Origin: Candidatus Microthrix parvicella Bio17-1
GTDB taxonomy: Bacteria; Actinomycetota; Acidimicrobiia; Acidimicrobiales; Microtrichaceae
DNA length: 64,000 nt
Direction of reading: 5' to 3'
Assembly: GCF_000299415.1 (NCBI RefSeq)
Contig: NZ_AMPG01000003.1
Location: forward strand, 1 to 64,000
In this document: piece by piece, positions 57,261 through 64,000 of the stretch
How the letters are laid out: every line of letters starts with the position of its first letter
Position numbering within the stretch: the stretch's first letter is position 1
Position numbers and translations under genes: made by a program
The notes under the pieces: generated by a model
Seen by the model: only the letters and a program-made list of their open reading frames with translations
Told to the model about the DNA's origin: nothing
Databases searched by the model: none

Positions 57261-58153
57261 CGGTCCCTGACGGTCGGGGCGGTCACCGAACGACGGGCGA
57301 TCAACAACGACCCGAACGTGATCACGGCCCACCACACCAGCGACCACACGCGTCCCGAGGTGCCGGCGAACCCGCCGGTGTCCACCGATCCCACGGTGCC
57401 CACCCACGAAAAGAGCGACACCGGTGAGAACGACCCCAGGAGGCGCAACACGCTGCGGTCACCCTGGAAGCCAAGGTTGCGGGATCCAACCATGAACGCG
57501 ACACCCATCATGACGAACGGGCCCACCATGAGAAATCCGGTGGCGAGCAACGAGGTGATGATGGCGCTGACGGACCGTCGCAGCGCGGCACTGATCGCCA
57601 ACGCCATCGCCGCCAGCTCCACGCACACCAAAAACAGCAGGCCAAACGACTTGAGCACTCCGGACAGCGTCACGCCACCCACCAGAAACGGGATGGTCAT
57701 CGCCGGTGCCAGGCATGTCAGCAACAACAGCAGGTAGGCCAGCGAGGACACCAGCTTTCCGGCCACGATGTCCGAGGGGCGCAGCGACGTCAACTGCAAG
57801 GGTTGCAGCGTCTGGGCGTCTCGCTCGCTGGCGATCGATCCGCCCAGTACCGCGGGCACGAGCACCATCAACGCCAGTAGCGCCGTCACCATCAACGCGA
57901 AAAACATCGGCTCACCGAAGTTGTCCACCTGGTTGACGCTGATGCCGTCGGCCATCATGGCTCCGGCTCCACCGAAGCCCTGATCCATCAGGTCGTTCTG
58001 CTGGTTGGAGGTGCCCGCCAGATAGGCGATGACCACGGCGACGCCGGGCAGGAACACCATGAGGGGAATGCCCCACGCCGCCAGGCCGCCCCGAAAGCGC
58101 CGCATGAACTCCAGTCGTACCAGTGGGTTCGAGAAGAGCGAGGGCGCGTTCAC
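57257..58153 (-). CDS. ABC-2 type permease
   Basis: 298 residues with six hydrophobic helices (GIPLMVFLPGVAVVIAYLAGT first, WSLVWWAVITFGSLLIARR last) and the ABC-2 cytoplasmic pattern GGSIASERDAQTLQPLQLTSLRPSDIVAGKLVSSLAYLLLLL. It pairs with the ATPase encoded 58 bases upstream and resembles permeases of gliding or Nos-type exporters. Confidence 0.86.
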   Translation of the reverse strand: MNAPSLFSNPLVRLEFMRRFRGGLAAWGIPLMVFLPGVAVVIAYLAGTSNQQNDLMDQGFGGAGAMMADGISVNQVDNFGEPMFFALMVTALLALMVLVPAVLGGSIASERDAQTLQPLQLTSLRPSDIVAGKLVSSLAYLLLLLTCLAPAMTIPFLVGGVTLSGVLKSFGLLFLVCVELAAMALAISAALRRSVSAIITSLLATGFLMVGPFVMMGVAFMVGSRNLGFQGDRSVLRLLGSFSPVSLFSWVGTVGSVDTGGFAGTSGRVWSLVWWAVITFGSLLIARRSVTAPTVRDR

Positions 58154-58211
58154 GTGTTCACACTCCCGCCAGGAGCCGGGGTTCGGGTTGGCCCAACACG
58201 TGGTGGCTGCA

Positions 58212-59126
58212 TCAGTTCAGGTCTCCTCGGGTGAGGGCGAGGAATCGCTCCTCAAGGCCGGTGACGCCTTCAGTCACCGACACCACCGGGCGGCCGTCGG
58301 CGACCAGCTTTCGTACCAGTTCCACCTGCGCGTCCTCGTCGGCGACGGTGAACGTCTCGGTCCCACCGCCGGTGAAGGTCACCACCACGGCACGCTCGGC
58401 CGGTGCACCCAGGTCTTCAAAACCGACCAGATGTCCGCGCTCCAGGATGATGGCGTGGGAGCACATCGCCTCGAGCTCGCCGAGGATGTGCGAGCTGATC
58501 AGCACCGTGGTGCCCATCGTCTGCAGGTGCAACAGGATGTCTTTCAGCTCAACTCGGGCCCGCGGGTCAAGCCCGGATGCGGGCTCGTCCAGGATCAGCA
58601 GCTTGGGTTGATGAACCAGTGCCCTGGCCAGGGCGATGCGCTGTTTCATGCCTCGGGACAGCGTGTTGACGTCGCTGTCCCGCTTGGTTTCCAGGTCCAC
58701 CAACTCCAGCAGACCATCGACGATCGCCTGCTGGTCATCCCGGGGGATGCGGTAGGCGTCGGCAAAAAACCGCAGGTATTCGGTGACCGTCAAACCGGCG
58801 TAGGTGCCCAGCACGTCGGGCACATAACCGATCAGCGGCCGAATCTCAGCTGGTTTGGTGGTCGACCGGCCGAACACCGTCGCCGTGCCGTAGGTGGGTT
58901 TCAGCAGGGTGGCCACGATGGACATCAGCGTGGACTTGCCGGCGCCGTTGGGGCCGATCAGGGCACATACCGAGCCGGTGGGTACCACCACGGAAACCTC
59001 GCTGAGGGCGGTGTTCTTGCCGTAGGCCTTGGTGAGACGTGACGTCACCACCGCAGCGTCGTCGGTCTCCGGCCCAGATGGTCCGGGAATCATCGTGGGG
59101 GTGGGAGAGCTCTCGGCAGCGGTCAA
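58212..59126 (-). CDS. ABC transporter ATP-binding protein
   Basis: 304 residues from a TTG start at 59126. GGAGG five bases before that TTG and a four-base TTGA overlap with the upstream stop favour it over the ATG at 59093. Walker A is LIGPNGAGKST, the signature is LSRGMKQRIAL, Walker B is LLILDEPASGLD, the switch His is in ISSHILGELEAM. It should energise the adjacent permease in the MoxR/VWA operon. Confidence 0.9.
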   Translation of the reverse strand: MTAAESSPTPTMIPGPSGPETDDAAVVTSRLTKAYGKNTALSEVSVVVPTGSVCALIGPNGAGKSTLMSIVATLLKPTYGTATVFGRSTTKPAEIRPLIGYVPDVLGTYAGLTVTEYLRFFADAYRIPRDDQQAIVDGLLELVDLETKRDSDVNTLSRGMKQRIALARALVHQPKLLILDEPASGLDPRARVELKDILLHLQTMGTTVLISSHILGELEAMCSHAIILERGHLVGFEDLGAPAERAVVVTFTGGGTETFTVADEDAQVELVRKLVADGRPVVSVTEGVTGLEERFLALTRGDLN

Positions 59127-61363
59127 GGCGCCTCCGAGCAGTTGAGCGCGGCCGCCGGGTTGGCGGCCAGGTTGGACGTGAAGCGCAGGAACACAGCGTC
59201 TCCGGCCTTGATGGCGGGAAGCCTGTAGCGCTGGGCCTCGTTGGGCTCGGCGAAGCGCTTGTCGTTGAACCGTCCGTCCTTCATGGGGAGTGGCTCCCAC
59301 GTGGCGCCGGTCCACAGCTGGGCGTCGTCGATCACGGTGTGCGCGGCGCACACGGCCGCCGGCAGATCGAGTGGCGACGAGATCCGAACGAAGGTCGGCA
59401 GTGGTTCTGAGGTCGGATCGGATTGAGCCGCTCCCACCACCGTGGCAGGGCTTGGTGTTGGCATGTCGGCCGGAGGTTCGGCGCTCGGAAGCCCGTCAAG
59501 ACCAACCGGAGGGGCCCCACCGCCTTCGTCGAAATCGTCGACGGGGAGGCCGCTGTCGTCTTCGAGGCCGGTCGCGTCGATGATCGCATTCGGGTCGATG
59601 AGCGGCTCGCCGACGGTCTCCACCTTGATGCTGGTCCCCGCGCCCGCTGTTGGGTCGTTCTTGGGTGGAACCACCGGCGCGCTGACGGTGACGTACAGCG
59701 ACGTTTTGTGAGAGTTGCCGCCCACGTTCAACGGGGCGTTCAGCGTGCCGGAGACGGTGATGCGACCACGCGCTGCCACGGGCTTCACGCCGCCCTGACC
59801 GAACTGATCGCCTGGGGGGAGGCCGGTGCAAAACATGTCCACGCACCCGCCGTCGACGTTGCTCGACGGGAAGACCTCCGTCAACGGATTGAGATCCTCG
59901 GTGGCCTCGAACTCCATCTTCTCGGTGGCACCCGCCGCTACATCGCCGAACCCCCGTTGCCGAGAAAAGCCGCCGATGTTCACGTCGACGAGCGGGCCCG
60001 CAGTGTGGTTGGTCACCGACACGTCGACCTTCCCGTCCGGGCGGTCCACGGCATTCAGCGACACCGCGGCGCCGTCATCAACCGACACCGTGCCGATGCC
60101 CGCGTAGCCGAAGTCGTTCGTGCCCAATGGTTGCTCGGCGCGCCGGTCGGTGCCACTGCCGGTCATAACCGCCCGTGGTTTGGACGCCCACACCTCTCCC
60201 TGGTCGCCGAGCACCAACTCCGAGTCGTCGGGGGTGGTGCCCAGAGCCAGCATGCCGCTGGTGCCCCATTCGGTTGACACGGCCGAGCCGATGGCCGTGG
60301 TGGACGCATCGGCCAGGGCCCCGCGACCTGCCAACAGCAGCGCTCCGGCGACGACGAGCGACATGGTCGGTGCGGCCAGCCACATCAGGCGCCGCCGCTT
60401 TCGAGACCGCAGCGCCCACCACAGGACCGGTCCCACCAACAACGCGGTGACCAGTACCGCCAGGCCGATGACCCACGCCGGGAGGTAGCTGACCTGGAGG
60501 AAACCGACGCCTCCCAGCATGTCGTTCCACATCCCGTCGGGTCCGAAGCCCAGGTCGTCGATGAACTGCTCCTGGCCCGGCTGCCCATCGGCGGCGACGG
60601 CCGGTTCCACCACCTGCGACCAGTCACCCTTCGCCCCCAGCCCATTGGTAAAACGCACCCACCCCGTGCCCACGGCCGTGCGGTCTCCCGCCTCGGCCGC
60701 TGTGCCAAGCACTGGCAGCGGGTCGGTGCGGGCCTGGTCCAGCGCCAGGTTGCCGCCCCTCGCCACCCAGGCCGAGACCCGCCGTTGCTGGTCGTCGCTC
60801 AGGCGTTCGACGTCGCCGGGACCGAGCACCAGGGCGCCCAACGCGTCCAACGCGCCTGGGACGTCGAGCAGTTCTGAGTCCAGCGGGATGAGGGTGGCCT
60901 CGTCGATCTTGGCAATCGACGGTACGTTCCGCGGCTTGTTCCCGCCGGAGATCGAGGTGCCGATGCCAACGACGTTGGCCCGTTCGTTCTTCGGGTCCAA
61001 CAGAAACTCGCCCGACCCGAGGCGATCCCCGTCGAGCGTCCGGACGGTGGCCTCGATGCGTCCCGACGGGCGAGGCATGACTGCGTTGGTCTGTGTCGGT
61101 GCACCGGAGTTCAGCTCCACCCGGTAGAACTGGCTGCCGGTCGAAGTGGTCACTTCAAGGTTGACAGTGCGGGATGACTCCGACCGGAGGGTGACCCGCA
61201 CGGGTAGACGCGGGGCTGTGGGCACCACGCCGGCCGGCCCGGGTTGCACCGTGACCTCGACCCCGTCCGGCTGGGCGCCGGCCGGGGGGTTGCCCAGCGA
61301 CAGGGCGACCAAGGCCAACAGCGTGGTCGCAAGCGTTGCGCCCAACCGGCGCGTTCGGGTCAC
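59123..61363 (-). CDS. Secreted/membrane protein of unknown family, first gene of the MoxR/VWA operon
   Basis: 746 residues. A signal peptide (LGATLATTLLALVALSLGNPPAGA) is followed by a beta-rich external domain. Next is a segment with GNLALDQARTDPLPVLGTA (Rossmann-like) and two membrane helices near 305-325 and 335-355 (VIGLAVLVTALLVGPVLWWAL; LAAPTMSLVVAGALLLAG). A long second external domain and an Asp/Gly/Pro-rich linker end it. No enzymatic motif seen. The order resembles the extracytoplasmic GldG-type subunit found with ABC exporters in gliding and secretion loci, but the sequence link is weak. GTG start; possible promoter in 61364-61513. Confidence 0.65.
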   Translation of the reverse strand: MTRTRRLGATLATTLLALVALSLGNPPAGAQPDGVEVTVQPGPAGVVPTAPRLPVRVTLRSESSRTVNLEVTTSTGSQFYRVELNSGAPTQTNAVMPRPSGRIEATVRTLDGDRLGSGEFLLDPKNERANVVGIGTSISGGNKPRNVPSIAKIDEATLIPLDSELLDVPGALDALGALVLGPGDVERLSDDQQRRVSAWVARGGNLALDQARTDPLPVLGTAAEAGDRTAVGTGWVRFTNGLGAKGDWSQVVEPAVAADGQPGQEQFIDDLGFGPDGMWNDMLGGVGFLQVSYLPAWVIGLAVLVTALLVGPVLWWALRSRKRRRLMWLAAPTMSLVVAGALLLAGRGALADASTTAIGSAVSTEWGTSGMLALGTTPDDSELVLGDQGEVWASKPRAVMTGSGTDRRAEQPLGTNDFGYAGIGTVSVDDGAAVSLNAVDRPDGKVDVSVTNHTAGPLVDVNIGGFSRQRGFGDVAAGATEKMEFEATEDLNPLTEVFPSSNVDGGCVDMFCTGLPPGDQFGQGGVKPVAARGRITVSGTLNAPLNVGGNSHKTSLYVTVSAPVVPPKNDPTAGAGTSIKVETVGEPLIDPNAIIDATGLEDDSGLPVDDFDEGGGAPPVGLDGLPSAEPPADMPTPSPATVVGAAQSDPTSEPLPTFVRISSPLDLPAAVCAAHTVIDDAQLWTGATWEPLPMKDGRFNDKRFAEPNEAQRYRLPAIKAGDAVFLRFTSNLAANPAAALNCSEAP

Positions 61364-61513
61364 AGGATGGTTCCGGAGGGCATGTCGTCGCCATTTCCGC
61401 TCGTTAAAGCCACCTTGAACCGCCGTTCATCGTTGTGCGAATCCTAGCTTCGAGTGGCAGTGTGCACCGCGAGGTTCGCGCGCATTCGCACGATCGGCGC
61501 TATTGAAGGCTGC
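61364..61513. promoter_or_regulatory. Putative promoter region of the MoxR/VWA operon
   Basis: 150 bases between the DUF971 stop and the first gene of the operon. It is AT-richer than its surroundings around 61400-61450 and contains no gene. No strong -10/-35 pair was identified. Confidence 0.3.
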
Positions 61514-61951
61514 CTACTCGTCCGGTTGGCCCTTGGGGGACCCACCGAGACCGGAGTCGGGGAGATAGGTCGGCTCGCCGTCATACCAGCGCCGCAGCGA
61601 GGTGAACGGATAGATCCCGGCCGAGTGGCCGTCGTTCCAGGTGAACGTCAGCGCCCAGGCTCCGTGCAGCGCGGCATCGGTGATGAGTAGTGGTCTGGGG
61701 CTGCGGGGCTCCGGCCATGCCTCCAGCCCCTGATCGCGTCGGCTGCGGCATCCTGCACACGGGCAGGCTCGGCGCAGGTCCTCCAAACCAAACACCGCCA
61801 CCTCGCCATCGGCGAACGTGACGGTGACCGACTCTGCCTTCTCCACCTCGATGTTCTCGACAGCCACCCGGTCTCGTTCGGTCTGGTTGGGGGGACCGGT
61901 GGTGCCCGCCGGATTCATCTCGGGGGCGGGCGTGAAGCCAGGGTCGATCAT
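61514..61951 (-). CDS. DUF971 (gamma-butyrobetaine hydroxylase-like N-terminal) protein
   Basis: 145 residues. VAVENIEVEKAESVTVTFADGEVAVFGLEDLRRACPCAGCRSRR and LTFTWNDGHSAGIYPFTSLRRW match the DUF971 zinc-ribbon-like domain seen alone in many bacteria near iron-sulfur or Mrp genes. The cysteines of CPCAGC are present. Its ATG overlaps the stop of the preceding frame in TGATG. Function unknown. Confidence 0.82.
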   Translation of the reverse strand: MIDPGFTPAPEMNPAGTTGPPNQTERDRVAVENIEVEKAESVTVTFADGEVAVFGLEDLRRACPCAGCRSRRDQGLEAWPEPRSPRPLLITDAALHGAWALTFTWNDGHSAGIYPFTSLRRWYDGEPTYLPDSGLGGSPKGQPDE

Positions 61952-62269
61952 CACCCCATGCTGTCGCAGAACCGACCAGAACGACGAGCCCCACGCCACG
62001 CCGCCATGGCGCCGGGCGTCGAGGTGTTGGTTACTCTGCGAGATTTCGAGCCCCGCTGAAGGAGTTCGTCCACGCCCAACTTCTGGGGCCACCAGGCCAG
62101 GTGCTCGTCGTCGAGCGTCGCTCGCGGAGCCTCAAGAATCGCCACCATTCCCGCCAACTGGCCGTCGGAGGGTGTCGCCGACGTGGAACCGGGTTGGATC
62201 GAACTCTTCGACCAGGATCTCCACGGCAGCAATGTCGGGCTCGATCACGATGTCGATGTGCCGGGTCAT
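61951..62269 (-). pseudogene. Small gene with one frame change, coupled at both ends
   Basis: From ATG 62269 (ATGA overlap with the upstream gene) the frame reads MTRHIDIVIEPDIAAVEILVEEFDPTRFHVGDT and then soon hits a stop. In the +1 frame it continues PSDGQLAGMVAILEAPRATLDDEHLAWWPQKLGVDELLQRG to a stop at 61951, which overlaps the DUF971 start. The overlaps at both ends argue that a single protein of about 105 residues was intended. The change lies near an ACACCCTCC run (about 62170). A sequencing error, a real mutation or a +1 shift are all possible. Confidence 0.5.
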
Positions 62270-64000
62270 CCTCGGTGTTCGGGAAACGGGTACGGGCCGG
62301 CGGATGCCGCCACCCGGTTGTAGCGACGTCGGCCCCTGCCGTCGGCGTCCAACCAGTCACGCACCATGGTGGCCTTGCTGGTCATCGCCGCCTTGGACAC
62401 GGTAGGGAACGCGTCAATCAGCTGTTGTGGGGTGAGCTTTTTGCCAAAGCCGAACAGTCGGGACATCGAGTCGAAGGCGCTGTGCACCTGCGCCACCGCG
62501 TAGGTGATCGCGGCCGCCCAGACGTCGGGTCGCCCCCGAAGGAACTGCTGGGTGTGTGTACCGGCCAGGTCCATCGTCATGCGCCTGGCCGAGGTGAGAT
62601 GGTCGGGGGTGAACAGCCGGGTCAGCACCGGTTCGGCGATCGCCAACACCGCCTGGCACTGTTCCACCGCCTCATCGGGCACGTGATCCCACATCATGGG
62701 GGCGGCGCCCTTTGCGGGCCACACGAGGTCTGTGGTCCAGGCCTGCCGGTCGTCCCAGTCGCCGACCAACTGTTGGATCGCCTCCGGGTCGTCCAGGTCG
62801 AGGCCCCGCTCCGCTGCCATCCGGATCATCTGGAGCATGGGGTTATCGAGGTCGTCGCCGTTGTGGCCGACTGCAGACCCGTAATGCTCGTCGAGGGCTG
62901 CGAGAGCCGCGTCGGTAACCGACTGCGCCCACCCCTTCAGCCGGTGGCAATATCCGATCCACGTGGAGAGCACCGGCTTGAGTATTTCGTCGGTGGCGTC
63001 GTCGGCGATCACCTTCTGTCCGTAGAAGTGAAGAAACCCCTCCACCACCATGGGGGACCAGCGGTGGATGTCGCCTCCGGCGTACCGCTCGGCGTAGTCG
63101 ATGAAGAGCTCGCAAAACTCCCCGACCTCCTGCGCCAGTTCGGGGTCGTCGGTGTATCCCAACTGTTCCGCGACGCCGTCGGCGTTGAGAAAGTCCTTGA
63201 TCAGCTCTTCCCGCTCGTTGTGCGTGGCCGGCTCGGGCTCCGGAGGTTCGACCGAGGGCACGCCGCCGAGGATCTGGCGGGCCAGCGGCGTGTACAGGTA
63301 GGAGTCGTCGGCGACGGGAGCGTCGACCATGAGGTCGGTGATGTCCATGGCGTGGCAGATGAGCCCCGCCGCCTCGGCGACGTCGATCGATTCGAGGTGG
63401 CGGATCACGTCCGCACGGCAGGGCGGATCGTTCGGGCCAGGTTGCCAGGGGGTGCCGGGCGTAAACACGCGGCGGTACGCATCGATCGTGGTTACCAGGA
63501 ACTCCTGAACGAATGGCCCCTCCTGAACGATGATGCTGGCGAACAGCACCTGGTCGGACCAGCCGCCCGGCCAGCGCAGCTCGACACCGATGGTGGAGAG
63601 GTCGCCGAGGTCATCCCAGCCGTGCCAGCCACCGATGGCTGTGGCGTTCCACACGGCATCGGCCCACAATGGCGCGCCGATCTTCGATTCCAGCCGGTCG
63701 ATCCGCCGTGTCAACTCCGCGTGGGCCGACGAGGCGCAGAAGGGGAGAATCGGCCGGAGGCAGTCGACGTAACGCGCCTCGGGCCGGAACTGCTGGCTCT
63801 CGGCAAGGGCCAGAGCCGCCGAGGTCAACATGTCCTCGGCGTCACCCGGGGGCGCCATGCCGGTGATCCTGCTGGGGCGCGACGAAGCGGGCCCACCGGG
63901 CAACGGTTGGTCGGCGGCGATCGACTGTGTCAGCCCGACCAACTCACACGCCATCCGTTCGATCTCCGACGGGTGATCGTCGCGGTCTGGGCTGAAGAGG
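62266..64000 (-). CDS. Large DUF6398-like protein (cut by window edge)
   Basis: The frame is open to the right edge, so the true start lies outside; the first internal ATG is at 63954. About 578 residues are visible. Near the C-terminus FLRGRPDVWAAAITYAVAQVHSAFD followed by a helix-turn-helix-like DAFPTVSKAAMTSKATMVRDWL resembles the DUF6398 domain. The middle has a helical domain (FCELFIDYAERYAGGDIHRWSPMVVEGFLHFYGQKV). The N-terminal part (ESKIGAPLWADAVWNATAIGGWHGWDDLG) is unrecognised. It leads the DUF971 operon by a four-base overlap. Confidence 0.6.
   Translation of the reverse strand, partial: LFSPDRDDHPSEIERMACELVGLTQSIAADQPLPGGPASSRPSRITGMAPPGDAEDMLTSAALALAESQQFRPEARYVDCLRPILPFCASSAHAELTRRIDRLESKIGAPLWADAVWNATAIGGWHGWDDLGDLSTIGVELRWPGGWSDQVLFASIIVQEGPFVQEFLVTTIDAYRRVFTPGTPWQPGPNDPPCRADVIRHLESIDVAEAAGLICHAMDITDLMVDAPVADDSYLYTPLARQILGGVPSVEPPEPEPATHNEREELIKDFLNADGVAEQLGYTDDPELAQEVGEFCELFIDYAERYAGGDIHRWSPMVVEGFLHFYGQKVIADDATDEILKPVLSTWIGYCHRLKGWAQSVTDAALAALDEHYGSAVGHNGDDLDNPMLQMIRMAAERGLDLDDPEAIQQLVGDWDDRQAWTTDLVWPAKGAAPMMWDHVPDEAVEQCQAVLAIAEPVLTRLFTPDHLTSARRMTMDLAGTHTQQFLRGRPDVWAAAITYAVAQVHSAFDSMSRLFGFGKKLTPQQLIDAFPTVSKAAMTSKATMVRDWLDADGRGRRRYNRVAASAGPYPFPEHRG

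Overview
The window is high-GC DNA (by eye about two thirds G+C) from an actinobacterium. The gene mix includes a mycofactocin-type short-chain dehydrogenase, thiolase, acyl-CoA dehydrogenase, enoyl-CoA hydratase and P450 genes, an SLH-domain surface protein, and many genes that start without a Shine-Dalgarno site. Together these fit the class Acidimicrobiia (Microthrix/Ilumatobacter-like) best. That placement is inference. No rRNA gene, complete tRNA gene or CRISPR array was seen.

Layout. 1-1.6 kb: the left edge cuts a tyrosine recombinase gene of a mobile element whose repeat-rich end abuts, and seems to have replaced, the 3' end of a DUF222/HNH endonuclease gene. 1.7-4.7 kb: cysD-cysNC sulfate activation. 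5.0-5.6 kb: a MazEF-type toxin-antitoxin pair. 5.7-26.1 kb: lipid, redox and envelope housekeeping genes. These include an NTF2-like protein, a thiolase, DsbB plus a membrane-anchored thioredoxin, a DsbA-family protein, a CocE-type hydrolase, a carotenoid-type FAD enzyme, an enoyl-CoA hydratase, the SLH protein, an acyl-CoA dehydrogenase, two SDRs, a HEPN-like two-gene module, a protein built of xS-hydrophobic tripeptides, a glutaredoxin, a kinase-fold protein, selenophosphate synthetase SelD and a double FKBP lipoprotein. 26.2-31.1 kb: the accessory patch, with a broken amino-acid permease, a 5'-truncated IS1380-type transposase, PhnA, a second transposase scrap, a second MazF pair and a tRNA-like fragment. 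31.2-48.1 kb: an ABC exporter, SDR, SurE, SHOCT protein, Nudix hydrolase, a thioredoxin-fold selenoprotein, carboxylesterase, TauE, P450, dienelactone hydrolase, an AI-2E exporter-like protein, DeaD helicase and CcmF. 48.3-48.9 kb: a YefM/RelE-type pair. 49.0-61.4 kb: one long leftward operon (secreted/membrane protein, ABC ATPase, ABC permease, DUF4175-like protein, MoxR, DUF58, giant BatA/VWA fusion). 61.5-64.0 kb: DUF971, a frameshifted small gene and a large DUF6398-like protein cut by the right edge.

The most notable content is selenocysteine use. SelD (23080-24183) carries an in-frame TGA at its catalytic cysteine position. A thioredoxin-like gene (36113-37147) carries TGA in its W-U-G-C redox site. 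Both TGA codons are followed by a perfect 7-bp stem with GGU at the start of the apical loop, as bacterial SECIS elements require. SelA, SelB and tRNA-Sec are not in the window.

A second theme is expression. Many monocistronic or operon-leading genes have a TAnnnT box ending six or seven bases before the start codon, which predicts leaderless mRNAs.
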